The notes under the pieces are model-generated. The model ran no database searches and had not been told where the DNA came from. It saw only the letters and a list, made by a program, of their open reading frames with translations. Positions 46,595 to 58,848 of a DNA stretch of 64,000 bases are shown here, one piece after another. Made by a program: the position numbers and the translations under genes. The DNA is from Onthophagus taurus (lineage: Eukaryota > Arthropoda > Insecta > Coleoptera > Scarabaeidae). The DNA is taken from NCBI RefSeq assembly GCF_036711975.1, contig NC_091971.1, positions 24,001,501 through 24,065,500 of the forward strand, read 5' to 3'. How positions within the stretch are numbered: the first letter of the stretch is position 1; each line of letters begins with the position of its first letter.

Positions 46595-47645
46595 TTTTAT
46601 CTAATTATTTTATAAATATTTTCGTTTAATTAAAATTTTTTTAAAACATTTCGTGTTTTCGAATGCAAATCATAAAAATGGTCTTATAAAATTGATTTTG
46701 AAATAATTTTTGACATTTTGCGAATAAATTTAAATGATAGTTAAAAGTGCGCCATCTAGGGATCACATATTCTAAATTATTTTATATGTCAAAATTTAAA
46801 AATTACTTTTATTATTATTAATGTATTATGTTTAACCTTCTAACACTAGACCTAGAACCTAAAATTTTCAGAAAAATTTTTATTTTTTCATTCGGGTACG
46901 CTGTCTGAAAAGACACGCAGCTAAACGACGAAATATGAGTTGGCTCACCATTGTTCTGGCAAAAATATACAAAACGATTTGATAGAATTAATGGTATCGC
47001 AAGTTAAATCCACAATATTAGCATTAAAGAATACATATTTCATTCAAATTTTGGAAATTTGTGATACAACTGGTGCACAGTGATCACGCCCTCAATATTA
47101 ACCATTACAGGGAACAGGGTTATGAGAATGGCGGCAACATGAAAGGAAAAAACAAGGTCTTGCAAAAGAGAACCATGTGGATGTCACAATTATAATTTAG
47201 TCTTTTAATGTTTATTCGGTATCCTTTAAAAATATTTACTTTATTAGCAGCAATAGTAAATAGATGGAAAATTTTAAGGCAGCATTTGAAAATCTGCACC
47301 CTTAAAAAATTAAGCGATACTCGCTGGGAATTCCGAATTGAAAGCGTTAAGGCGGTTATTAAGATATCAACTTTGTAACGTTCATGGTGAACCAAACGAT
47401 CCTACGACATCACATGAAGCAACAACACTTGCAGAATAACTGAAAGACTTTAACTTTATAATTTCTCTTGTAACATGGTACGATGTTCTTTTTCAAATCA
47501 ATGTTGTGAGCAAATCAAGTCAATCTTGATACCTAATATCGACTTCGTTCGTTTTACAAAAATGCTTAAAGAATGTTATTCATAAATAGCATCAGAACTA
47601 AATGTACAGCTAATTTTTAAACCCTAAAAGCAACTAAAACGCATT
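46595..47645. other. Intergenic sequence, no gene seen
   Basis: AT-rich upstream region of the CFAP119-like gene. A minus-strand 91-codon frame at 47120-47395 matches nothing known. Confidence 0.3.
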
Positions 47646-47789
47646 AAGGGGGTATACCATCTTGGAGACGCGAAAATAAAGATAATTTTAAGATTTTTTT
47701 TGCAATGCTTTAAGTTTTAATAAGCAGCTTTTCTAATTTTAAACACATATTGTGTTTATTAATAGTTATTCAAATTGCACCCGCTAGAT

Positions 47790-49083
47790 CAGTGCTGGCG
47801 CTAGCAAATGAAGCGCCAGGGTGCGGGAACCGGAGTGGCGCCCCCCCAAGCATTTTGTAATATTATAATAAATATAATCAAAGAAATATAAATAAACTTA
47901 AAAAAAGACTGGAATAATCATAATCCATACTTCAGCAAAAATGGTGAAAAACCAATCTTAAGGGAATAGTCGGGAATACTCTGGTCAGAAGGTTAATTTG
48001 CATGAAAAAGTCTGAAATTGCAATAGTTATAAACTAGACTTCAGCAAAAAACAGGAATTACATTGTTCAAAGTCCACATGAAGTCTGAAATTACTGTTCA
48101 GAGAAAACAAAAAATTGATTATAAACCAAACATGATTTTTCATGGCAATACTTATGTATTCAATAAAAGAATGGGAAGAATATGAACAAGAAACCAATGG
48201 ACTTGTCTTGTTATTGCACAGGACAGGAAATCACCAATACGGAAACTTTGCCAATGCAGGATAAGCACAAAAGCAAAGTAACAGCTGCAGAAATGAGGTA
48301 CCGGGTGCTACAAAATCCGTATAGATAATAAGAGACTCCCAAGAAGATCTACTGCTTTCTGACGACTAGATACTGCTCTGGAAGATTAAATACTGCTTTC
48401 TGAAGACTAGATACTGCCGACAGGTCTAAATACAGCATCTGAAACACTAAATACTGCTTTTTTAAAGACTAAAATTGCTTTGTGGAGACTAAATACTGCT
48501 TTTTTAAAGACTAAAATTGCTTTGTGGAGACTAAATACTGCTTTCTAAAGAGTAGATACTGCTGACAGGTCTAAATACTGCAAAAGAAAGATAAAATATT
48601 TTGGAGAAAACATACATAACTTTGGCAGAAGACTAGATACTGCTTCTAGAAGACTGAATACTGCTTTCTGAAGACTAGATACTTCCGACAGGTCTAAATA
48701 CAGCGTCTGGAACACTAAATACTACCTTCTAAAGACTAAAATTTCTTTGTGGAGACTAAATACTGCTTTCTGAAGACTAGATACTGCTAACAGGTCTAAA
48801 TACTGCAAAAGAAAGATAAAATATTTTGGAGAAAACATACATAACTTTGGCAGAAGACTAGATACTGCTTCTAGAAGACTAGATACTGCTTCTAGAAGAC
48901 TAGATACTGCTTCTAGAAGACTAAATACTGCTTTCTGAAGACTAGCGACTGTTGACAGGTCTAAATACTGCAAAAGACAGATAAGGTATTGTTGGAGAAA
49001 ACATTAAAAAGGCACCGACGCCCCCTCTTAGGCGGCGCCCGGGTGCAGTGCACCCCTTGCAGCCCCCGGTAGTGCCGCCTCTG
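47790..49083. mobile_element. 1.29-kb hAT-type MITE with 8-bp target duplication
   Basis: Bounded by the exact direct repeat cgctagat (47782-47789, 49084-49091). The tips cagtgctggcgc and (inverse) cagaggcggcac fit the hAT CAGxGGCG pattern. The ends are G/C-rich (ggcggcgcccgggtgcagtg) in an AT-rich genome. The interior is a minisatellite (next entry). Confidence 0.9.
48335..48975. repeat. Minisatellite inside the hAT MITE
   Basis: Variants of gaagactagatactgcttct and aagactaaatactgctttct repeat about 20 bp apart for 640 bp. A longer unit of about 245 bp, including gaaaacatacataactttgg, is duplicated (48590 and 48830). Confidence 0.85.
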
Positions 49084-50142
49084 CGCTAGATATCTGCAAT
49101 GTTAGGCTTGCAAACTGTGCAGGGTCAATTGGTGTGTAGGATCTCCTAAACCAAAAATCGAACAATCAAATTTCGAGTACGATTACTTTTCTAAACCCAA
49201 AAACTAGGGAACTTCGTAGGATTTTTAAAAATATAGATTTTTGACGAAATGATGCCGATTTTACAAGAAATGTCATATTTCTAAAACAGACAACTTTAGA
49301 TACATCGAAAAACGGCTACGTACTTTCCTAGAGTAAGATAAAAGACTTAAGAAAAAAATTTTTTTTTAATTCCGTTGAAAAATGAGGGACTTATTATGCG
49401 CAAAGTTTGCAAAAATGTAGTTTTTAGAAAAAAACGTTTAAGGTTGACAGGAACGCGTTACAAAAATGAAGTCGTCAATGGAATCTCTTTCTAGAATTCT
49501 AGACAGTCTAAAATACACTTTAAACGAAATAAACCCTAAGGCACTAGCTGATTAACAACTAAAACTACAACTAACTCTAGTACTAGAATTAATACTAGAT
49601 CTAGAACTAGAAACGCGGCTAAAAGCTTTTATTTAATTGAATCTGCTCTATCTTTCCTAGTTTCTGGGCTTTTTCAGGAGAATTAAATAAACATGAATGT
49701 ATGGATTTTTTTTAGAAAAGTACTGTAACTTATACTAATTGTGTTTGTGTTTAATTTCTTATAAGTTACTAAGGAATTACCATAACACCGCAATATGATA
49801 GGTACTGGTCGGCCCTATCTATACCTTTCATATATTTGTTACAGTCGTTAATGCAATTTGATTTACTAATATCTCTTCCATCTCTAGTCTTTTTATCAAT
49901 GACTATCATGCTGGGCATCATGAATTGAGGATATCATATGAACTTCCCTCTTATCTTTCCATATTTGTAATAAGATATCACCTTTTCGCAGGTATACATA
50001 TAGTTTCACCTTTTTTAATATTCTTTGATTTATCTCTCAACTATAAAGGAAGGCCTCGATTTTGACGAATAGTTCCACGAACTTTCTTTGTAAGAAGGTG
50101 TTCTGCTATATGTACACTAAGTAAATTCGAAAATTAATTATA

Positions 50143-50499
50143 CAGGGTGTCACACAAAAAAACGCCCCTGCGCACTACAGTATAACACAAGTGACTTTAA
50201 GAGAATGTTCGGAAACTATTTTAATGTTTTTCTATGCTACAATTACAATTAATGTTGATGTATCGTACATTAGTGGATTGAGAAAAAGAATTTCTATCTA
50301 ATAGCGTGAAGAAAAACATACCGAGCAATTTGAAAATGAAACTTGATAATCGCTAGAAATTGAAGATGGCGTTGGAAAAAGTTTATTTGTAGCATGAATC
50401 ATAGTATTCATCAAACCTTTTCATTTGATACCTCGCTCATGAAAATCGGAAGGTAAATGACAGAGTTACAGCTTGGGGCTTTTTTTGTGTGACACCCTG
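50143..50499. mobile_element. 357-bp MITE in the piggyBac relic
   Basis: Ends cagggtgtcacacaaaaaa and its inverse at 50499, flanked by TA on both sides. Non-coding. Confidence 0.85.
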
Positions 50500-51439
50500 T
50501 ATAACCAGTTTGACTCTCACAAAGCATTCTAACAAGTAGGCCGTATTTATTATGTTTATTAGGGTTATAAGTTCTAAAACGCAGTCTTCCCCTCCATGGG
50601 ATTACACCTATATCTATTGAAATCTATTGATTTGGTTTATAAACGGTTTTAAATTTTTCAAGGAATTAATTTTGAATTGGTTCTATTTTATGAAGTCTGG
50701 TGGAGTTTTCATTTAAAAGTGAGTTATCATTAAAATGCAAAAACTGTATGATTTGCAGAAATCGATCTCTACTCATTACTTTTGAAAAAAATAGGCATTT
50801 CTTCCAAAGGATCGTTTCAACAGTAATCTTTCAAAGTATTTTTCATAGTATGGTCCATTAAAAGTATAATTTTTTTCATTTCATCACTTGTAATTACGGT
50901 ATTTTTTTTAAATTTTGCCGAACATTGGTATTTGTGTTTGGTTTGTGCATAATACAAATTTCTCTGCCATCATTGCAAACAAATTGTCTTTTATAAATAA
51001 TCCAACGTACTCAGAAATAGACTTTGGATTACTGGGTATTTTTTGTAGGTACACCAGTAGAACCAAGAAAAGGTTCAAGAGACATTAACTTGTCTTGAGG
51101 TGCCCATCTTATTTAAATCATTATCATCAAATTCACGCTCTGAAGAAGGTAATCTACGCGCAATTTTTTTCATGTCGTTGAAGTTAGCAACGGATTCAGA
51201 AACGAAATTCACATTTTTACAGCGGACCAAACAAATAGTGTACTCTATCTATAATTTCGTATTTATTAGTGATAACAACCAAAAAAACATCAAAATTAGC
51301 ATTAAAGAGAGTAAAATAGATAACCCCTCTAAAACTTTCAAGTAAAATTCATTATTATTAAATAAAAATCACCCTTTCATTATGTGAAAAACTCCAATTT
51401 GCATTGAAAAAGCTTGATGATCCATTAAGTCAACCCCAA

Positions 51440-53545
51440 ATATCAAAATCACTATTCCGAATAACATATCTAAGCACCACCCGGAAATTCAGGGGATAAA
51501 GGGTCGAAATCACCCCCGAAATACGTAAAAAATTCATAACTTTCTTGAAAAATTTTGTGACACCACCAAACTCAGTCCAAAGATCGAAAATAAGGTTTCG
51601 AATAACATATCCGCGAGATTCGCGGAAATTCAGGGGATAAGGGGTCGAAATCACCCCCGAAATACGTAAAAAATTCATAACTTTCTTGACAAATTTTGTG
51701 ACACCACCAAACTCAGTCCAAAGATCGAAAATAAGGTTTCGAATAACATATCCGCGAGATTCGCGGAAATTCAGGGGATAAGGGGTCGAAATCACCCCCG
51801 AAATACGTAAAAAATTCATAACTTTCTTGACAAATTTTGTGACACCACCAAACTCTGTCCAAAGATCGAAAATAAGGTTTCGAATAACATATCCGCGAGA
51901 TTCGCGGAAATTCAGGGGATAAGGGGTCGAAATCACCCCCGAAATACGTAAAAAATTCATAACTTTCTTGATAAATTTTGTGACACCACCAAACTCTGTC
52001 CAAAGATCGAAAATAAGGTTTCGAATAACATATCCGCGAGATTCGCTGAAATTCAGGGGATAAGGGGTCGAAATCACCCCCGAAATACGTAAAAAATTCA
52101 TAACTTTCTTGATAAATTTTGTGACACCACCAAACTCTGTCCAATGATCGAAAATAAGGTTTCGAATAACATATCCGCGAGATTCGCCGAAATTCAGGGG
52201 ATAAGGGGTCGAAATCACCCCCGAAATACGTAAAAAATTCATAACTTTCTTGACAAATTTTGTGACACCACCAAACTCTGTCCAAAGATCGAAAATAAGG
52301 TTTCGAATAACATATCCGCGAGATTCGCGGAAATTCAGGGGATAAGGGGTCGAAATCACCCCCGAAATACGTAAAAAATTCATAACTTTCTTGACAAATT
52401 TTGTGACACCACCAAACTCTGTCCAAAGATCTAAAATAAGGTTTCGAATAACATATCCGGGAGATTCGCCGAAATTCAGGGGATAAGGGGTCGAAATCAC
52501 CCCCGAAATACGTAAAAAATTCATAACTTTCTTGACAAATTTTGTGACACCACCAAACTCAGTCCAAAGATCGAAAATAAGGTTTCGAATAACATATCCG
52601 CGAGATTCGCGGAAATTCAGGGGATAAGGGGTCGAAATCACCCCCGAAATACGTAAAAAATTCATAACTTTCTTGACAAATTTTGTGACACCACCAAACT
52701 CAGTCCAAAGATCGAAAATAAGGTTTCGAATAACATATCCGCGAGATTCGCGGAAATTCAGGGGATAAGGGGTCGAAATCACCCCCGAAATACGTAAAAA
52801 ATTCATAACTTTCTTGAAAAATTTTGTGACACCACCAAACTCAGTCCAAAGATCGAAAATAAGGTTTCGAATAACATATCCGCGAGATTCGCGGAAATTC
52901 AGGGGATAAGGGGTCGAAATCACCCCCGAAATACGTAAAAAATTCATAACTTTCTTGACAAATTTTGTGACACCACCAAACTCTGTCCAAAGATCGAAAA
53001 TAAGGTTTCGAATAACATATCCGCGAGATTCGCGGAAATTCAGGGGATAAAGGGTCGAAATCACCCCCGAAATACGTAAAAAATTCATAACTTTCTTGAT
53101 AAATCTTGTGACACCACCAAACTCTGTCCAAAGATCGAAAATAAGGTTTCGAATAACATATCCGCGAGATTCGCCGAAATTCAGGGGATAAGGGGTCGAA
53201 ATCACCCCCGAAATACGTAAAAAATTCATAACTTTCTTGATAAATTTTGTGACACCACCAAACTCTGTCCAATGATCGAAAATAAGGTTTCGAATAACAT
53301 ATCCGCGAGATTCGCCGAAATTCAGGGGATAAGGGGTCGAAATCACCCCCGAAATACGTAAAAAATTCATAACTTTCTTGACAAATTTTGTGACACCACC
53401 AAACTCTGTCCAAAGATCGAAAATAAGGTTTCGAATAACATATCCGCGAGATTCGCCGAAATTCAGGGGATAAGGGGTCGAAATCACCCCCGAAATACGT
53501 AAAAAATTCATAACTTTCTTGACAAATTTTGTGACACCACCAAAT
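51440..53545 (-). repeat. Left array of the 141-bp unit, 15 copies
   Basis: The marker gtgacaccacc occurs 15 times from 51557 to 53531 at exact 141-bp steps. Units differ at few positions. The variant ccaatgatcg recurs at 52141 and 53269, eight units apart, and neighbouring variants repeat in the same order, showing an 8-unit duplication. Because 141 is 47 codons, a 716-codon frame runs through the array; it is not called as a gene. Confidence 0.95.
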
Positions 53546-54657
53546 TTTTTTTCTACAAAAATCCCGTATAATGGCCGCATTTAAATATTTACGGCCTCAT
53601 AACTTTCTTATATAATATGGAGATAACTCTGGGACCATATGAACCCTATAGGAAATTTTCCGCTCTTTCCAGCGAAAATACTACGATAATAATTAAAAAA
53701 AAATTGTTTTTAAACAATATGAGAACAGTTGACGAAAGTATAACCAAACAATCACTAAACCATATCTTCAAGGGAAACATCAATTGAAAATGAATTTTAT
53801 GTAAAAGCACGTATTTTTGTCTCGCTTATACTCTTAACACCTCCACGGTACGGTCCGTTGTCGTAGACGGTGACGCTAACGCGACGCGACAGGCGTCGGT
53901 CGGCTGTTGCAGTGGCGACGCCGACGTAACTGCCCAAATGTCTTTTCGTTGTTTTTTAGTTTATTCACGTTTAGTCGACTGCAATCACTGGTAGAAGTTG
54001 TTTCGCTAGATCAACGTTTTATTTTTGGGCTAGTTCGATTTCCTTGATATTTCTTGAGCTGTTTTTTCTTTGTTTTTTAATATTATTATTAATTAATAAT
54101 ATTAATTAATATTGTCTTGCATTCAGAAGTTTGGGTTGTTTAGGTGTTTGTATATTTATAATCATTTCGTCTTTAGTTTGTATTATTATAATCATTATAA
54201 TCATTTGAATAAGGTTTATTTTTATTTTTTTCCTCGGAAGGTATAATTTGGTGGTTGTTGCGTTATAGTAATTCTGTAATTTGTTATTTTTGCTTGTTTT
54301 GCTCTTTGTTTTTCTGACCTTGTTGCTAGTTTAAGTGTTCGGTTTGTTTTGTTTTCATTTTATTCTTCCCTTTTTATTGTTAGTTTAAGTGTTCGATTTA
54401 TTTTCTTTTTCATTTTACTTTCCTGTTTTCTTTGGGAGTTTTGCGACTGTTTTATTTCATTGTAATATTGCTGCATAGATTTTCGTTGTGACTTCAGTAG
54501 GAAAAATAAAATAAACTTTTATTTTTTTTATATCATTTTAAGTGACAATTATAGTAGTTTATCTTTGTTTGTTTTCATTCCTTATTTTAAATACTTCCTG
54601 CTAGGAGAAGGCAATAAATAAGTTTCTTTGACAATTCGTTACCTTTATAATATTAAT
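53546..54657 (+). promoter_or_regulatory. Leader of the 8.8-kb element
   Basis: 53585-53665 resembles 31853-31925 of the other foldback element (aggaaattttccgctctttcc). A CpG-rich island of about 100 bp at 53840-53940 (gacgctaacgcgacgcgaca) stands out from AT-rich surroundings and could be the promoter. 54040-54600 is T-rich, like a 5' UTR or small introns. Confidence 0.4.
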
Positions 54658-57600
54658 ATGGACGGTCCAGGAAGGCCAGTTAAACAAAGTAAGCAGTTAA
54701 GGTTACAGAAGATTGCAAATTTTCTTAGTAAATATAATATTGATACGACTGTTTTAAGAGAATGCTCTGTTCGATCAGAAATATCACATCTATCAGATCT
54801 CTGTGTATATGTTGATATTAAAGATAATTTAAAAAATAGAAAGATGTTGCTAATGAACATCAAAAGAGATGCTGATGAAATTGAAAAGTACATCAATTCC
54901 TCTACTGACGTCGATAATTCCCTTGAGGTTGATGGCCACTTGATAGATAATGCAAACACAGCAGTACATGAAGCAATGCAACATGCACGAGAAAAAATAG
55001 AAATATCCCAGAGTATATCCAAAAGAGATACTGATGAAATTGAAAAATACATCAATTCCTCTACTGACGTCGATAATTCCCTTGAGGTTGATGCTGTTGA
55101 TGGCCACTTGATAGATAATGCAAACACAGCAGTACATGAAGCAATGCAACATGCACGAGAAAAAATAGAAATATCCCAGAGTATATCCAAAAGAGATACT
55201 GATGAAATTGAAAAATACATCAATTCCTCTACTTACGTCGATGATTCCCTTGAGGTTGATGCTGTTGATGACCACTTGGTAGATAATGCAAACACAGTAG
55301 TACATGAAGCATTGCAACATGCACAAGAAAAGATAGAAATGCCCCAGACTATATCGAGTCCAATCAATAAGTTAAAATTTAACTTTTTTAAAACATTTAA
55401 AATTAACCGCTATGTAGATAACCACGACATATCCTATAAGTCCGAAGTTAGACATCAGTATTGGCGACAGCAAATAAGTCTATATGGCATTTCTTGTCTT
55501 CTAATTTTCAAAGGAAGTCGTATAAACAAAAAAAAGCAGCAAACGGCTTGTCAGATAGTCGAGTATGCAATTTGTAAACATACATCTTGTAGAGAATTTA
55601 AATTTATATACAATATTTTAGAGGATTTGATAGATGTAAGAATATGCTACAAAGGTCCTCACGTGGAAAATCACCACGAAGAGCATGCTTATCAACTGAA
55701 AGGTAGAGAAAGGGCGGAGGTAAAGAAAGAACTGCTTTTTAGTTTGCCCAGCACCTATCGCAGCGAAGAAATAAAAAAGGTTGATAGAGATTTAATTTAT
55801 GAAGGTAATTGGCAAGGCTTGCGCTCGCTTTCCGTTTACCAAAAAGCTAGGTCGGAGGCAATGGGCGAACAGGACTTTCATTCGGATCCTTTACTAGATA
55901 TACTACTAATGTCACTAACTCAGGATGATGACAGTACATACGTTCAATTTCCTAGCGGAAAAACGTTGGTGTATTTATATTCCAAAGAGAACATTAAAAC
56001 CTTAATTAAGAAAGGTAAAAAAATGATAGGGTACTTTGATGCGACAGGCTCCGTCGTTAGACCGACTGTGTATGATAGGGGTCGCAGGGTTCTATACTAT
56101 GCGTTGGTTGTGAAAGTAAACGACATTGTGGTACCTATCGCTGAATTAATATCTTCACATCATGATTCGGCAACAATAATGGCTTTTATTTTGCATTTTA
56201 AACATTTTATACGTACGAAATGCAAGAAAACATGGCCGATCTTTAACGTTGTTGTAACAGATTGGAGTTTTTCGCTTGTGATGGCTATTTGTCAAGGGTT
56301 AAACGATGTCACTTTATATACTTACCTCCAAATTTGTTATAAATATGTTACAAATAAGGACGACCATCGATTTTTTAGTTTAATAAAATTAAAACTATGT
56401 TGTGGACATTTCGTTAAAATGATTTGCAACAGACTTTCTCGTACTAAGAAAAAACCGAATATAAGGGATGGAATTGTTAATGCAATAGCAGTATTAGTTC
56501 AATGTAGATCCTTGGAAGAGTTAATTATTCGATTTGAAAATGTCGCTTTTCTCTTATTAACATCGTCATATAATAACAACGTCAAAAATGCAATAGCACA
56601 CCTATCGTCTAGTGACTATGAAACCTACAATCATTTGTTATCTACAAGGCAAGATATTTCATGTGAATTGGACGTCGACATAGATGAAGAAGTTGTGAGA
56701 GGAGAATATACTAGCTCTCCTTTTTTTATTTGTTTTTTTAGAGTTTATGACAAGGTTTTAAAAGAGTTAGATGAAAGTGTAAGCTCAGCAACGGAACGCA
56801 ACCCTTACAAACACGAGGAATTTTTTACGTATTTATTGAATTATGTAATGCCTTTCGCTCCAATGTGGTCCAACATACTTGAAAGTGATCGTTACAGTAA
56901 TTCACTTGTGGAAACATGGTTTAAAATTGTCAAGTAAGAAATACTAGAAAACAAAACCAATTTGAAAGTAGGGCGATTTGTAAACCTGCTTAATTCACGA
57001 ATTATAAGTAACATAAAAGCTATAGATTTAGAAATTGGTAAAAAGCCGAAGAGGAAAAAAATAACCTCAACAAAATCAGATGCACGACATGAAATTGATA
57101 ACCCGGATGCTCAAGAAACGTGGACAAAATCAAAAAAACGAAAACGGTATTTTCATAATGTTTACTTAACGGACAAAATTAATGTAAATGATGAAAATAA
57201 CAAAATAGATGATGAAGTGGAAATGAATTTAGTCGTACAACCAGAAAAGGTTGAAGAGGAGATCATAAGGGGGACCCAGCCAACCCAACCAGAAAAATGT
57301 TATGAGAGGGGGTTAAAGTCAAACCAACCACAACCAGAACAAGTTGATGAGGGAGATATACAGTATTGTTCTTTGAACGGTATCCTTGATCAGCCAGATC
57401 AACGAGCCCTTTCAAATGGTCTGTTCTTTGATCATGATTTTTATATGTCCGCAGCTTTCCAAACTGATTTTATCTTGGGACAATATTCATATAATGGACA
57501 AACGATTTCATTAAGTAGCTCTGACTTTAGAACGTTAATATCAACCGAAAACGGGGGTTGTAATAATCTGCAACCCATGGGTTCATGGGTTGCAGATTAT

Positions 57601-58755
57601 TGCATAGATTCTCTGGCATTTACTTTTTTTAAAGACCGCGAAGACATTTATTACATCGACACAATATCCGTCCAAATTTTGCTTTCAGATCAGATAAAGA
57701 ATCTGTCTAAATTTTTACCTTTTACAAAATCACTTAAAGGAGTCCGTTTTATTCTGTTGCCCCACAATTGTAACAACAATCACTGGATATTAATTATATT
57801 AGATTTGACTACTAACTTTATTTGTATTTTGAATCCTGGTAAATATTATCGTATATCACACGAGGAAATTGTAAAAAAGGTTAAAAGACTATTTTCCACT
57901 AGAGACCGTCTATACCTACACGAAGACAAACTAAATGCTAGGAAGTGGAAACTAACAACAATAGCATATCCTACCCAAGAGACTGAAGATTCAATCAATT
58001 GTGGAGTCTATGTTATATGGTATATGATGGTTTTGCAAAAAAATGAAACACTGCAATATTTGTCAACATCATTATTACAAAGTAATTTTAATCCTGACCT
58101 TTTCAGAATTTCTTTACAAAATGTTTTATTACTGTCATCTGACGTTATGTATGATAAATGTTTTAAATGTGGTATAGGATCACAGGAAAACTATGTAGGC
58201 TGCAACTTATGTAACAGATGGTTACATATAGATCGTTGCTCGAACATATCTAATCTAATTTCTATAGATACCATTAAACTTCGCAACTTTGTTTATAGTT
58301 GCCCATTATGTCAACACTATAAACCAGGTTTATTCAACACATCAAGTACAATTAAAAATGTTGCGTTGGATAATATGTCTCTAAAATATTTTGTGATTCA
58401 TTACAAAAACGAATTACAAGAAATATACAATACGAGGGACACAAACGATTTTTGTGAGCGGTACCGCTCTGTTAATAAACCAGAGTACCATTTGAAATGG
58501 GATATGTCAACTCCGTTTATATCATTTAGTGCGGCAGTCTATATATGTAGAAAGATAATGTCAACAACCAATATACCAGACAAGACATTTGTAAAATATG
58601 TTCTTCTGGGATTTCTGAATTTAAAAATTATACGTAAATATTACGGAATGAACGATGAAGCAAGCTTCTTTGAGCAATATAAAACGCTTTATGATATTAC
58701 GGATAGGGATCATGTTTATCCAGATCACTACACATTAGACCAAATTCAGTTTTAA
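54658..58755 (+). CDS. Transposase-Ulp1-PHD fusion frame with one internal stop
   Basis: The first good ATG is at 54658 (MDGPGRPVKQ, AT-hook-like). The frame runs to TAA at 56935-56937 and continues, same frame, to 58755 (1365 codons). Residues 69-229 hold three copies of a 53-57-residue acidic module (KRDTDEIEKYINSS...). A DDE core follows: Asp461 (GYFDATGSVV), Asp535 (VVVTDWSF), a CCGH motif with His584, Glu752 (NSLVETWFKIVK). After the stop come a basic linker, a Ulp1-like protease (GSWVADYCID near 975-985; His1042, Asn1059, Gln1107, Cys1115) and a PHD finger at 1168-1218 (CFKC, CNLC, WLH, CPLC). Residue numbers count the stop as one position. The transposase would act on the inverted repeats; the protease could process SUMO-like conjugates, both inferred. 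Confidence 0.75.
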
Positions 58756-58848
58756 GTACAATAATTATTTATATATACAATTATTATTATACACCCTTTA
58801 TCAACATAATTTCCGCGCGTCTCATAGATAATATATGTTATTGGAATT

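Larger units (their letters stand above)
47646..49535 (-). mobile_element. Deleted Phantom-like copy, opened by a hAT MITE
   Basis: Starts with the terminus taagggggtataccatcttg and follows 40140-40733 in reverse; then, past the place where the transposase frame should be, it follows the 5' leader of the autonomous-type copy (39000-39120 reversed). The coding region is absent, so it is a non-autonomous derivative. Confidence 0.75.

Noticed and set aside
48722-48973. 83-codon frame with repeated SLLEAVS
   Set aside because: Produced by the 20-21-bp minisatellite inside the hAT MITE.
51430-53580. 716-codon minus-strand frame and overlapping 237- and 190-codon frames
   Set aside because: They are the 141-bp tandem unit read through; 141 is a multiple of three, so any stop-free frame in one unit stays open. 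Not a gene on present evidence.
54645-55326. Two antisense frames of 158-192 codons
   Set aside because: They lie opposite the triplicated module of the transposase and repeat with it; shadows.
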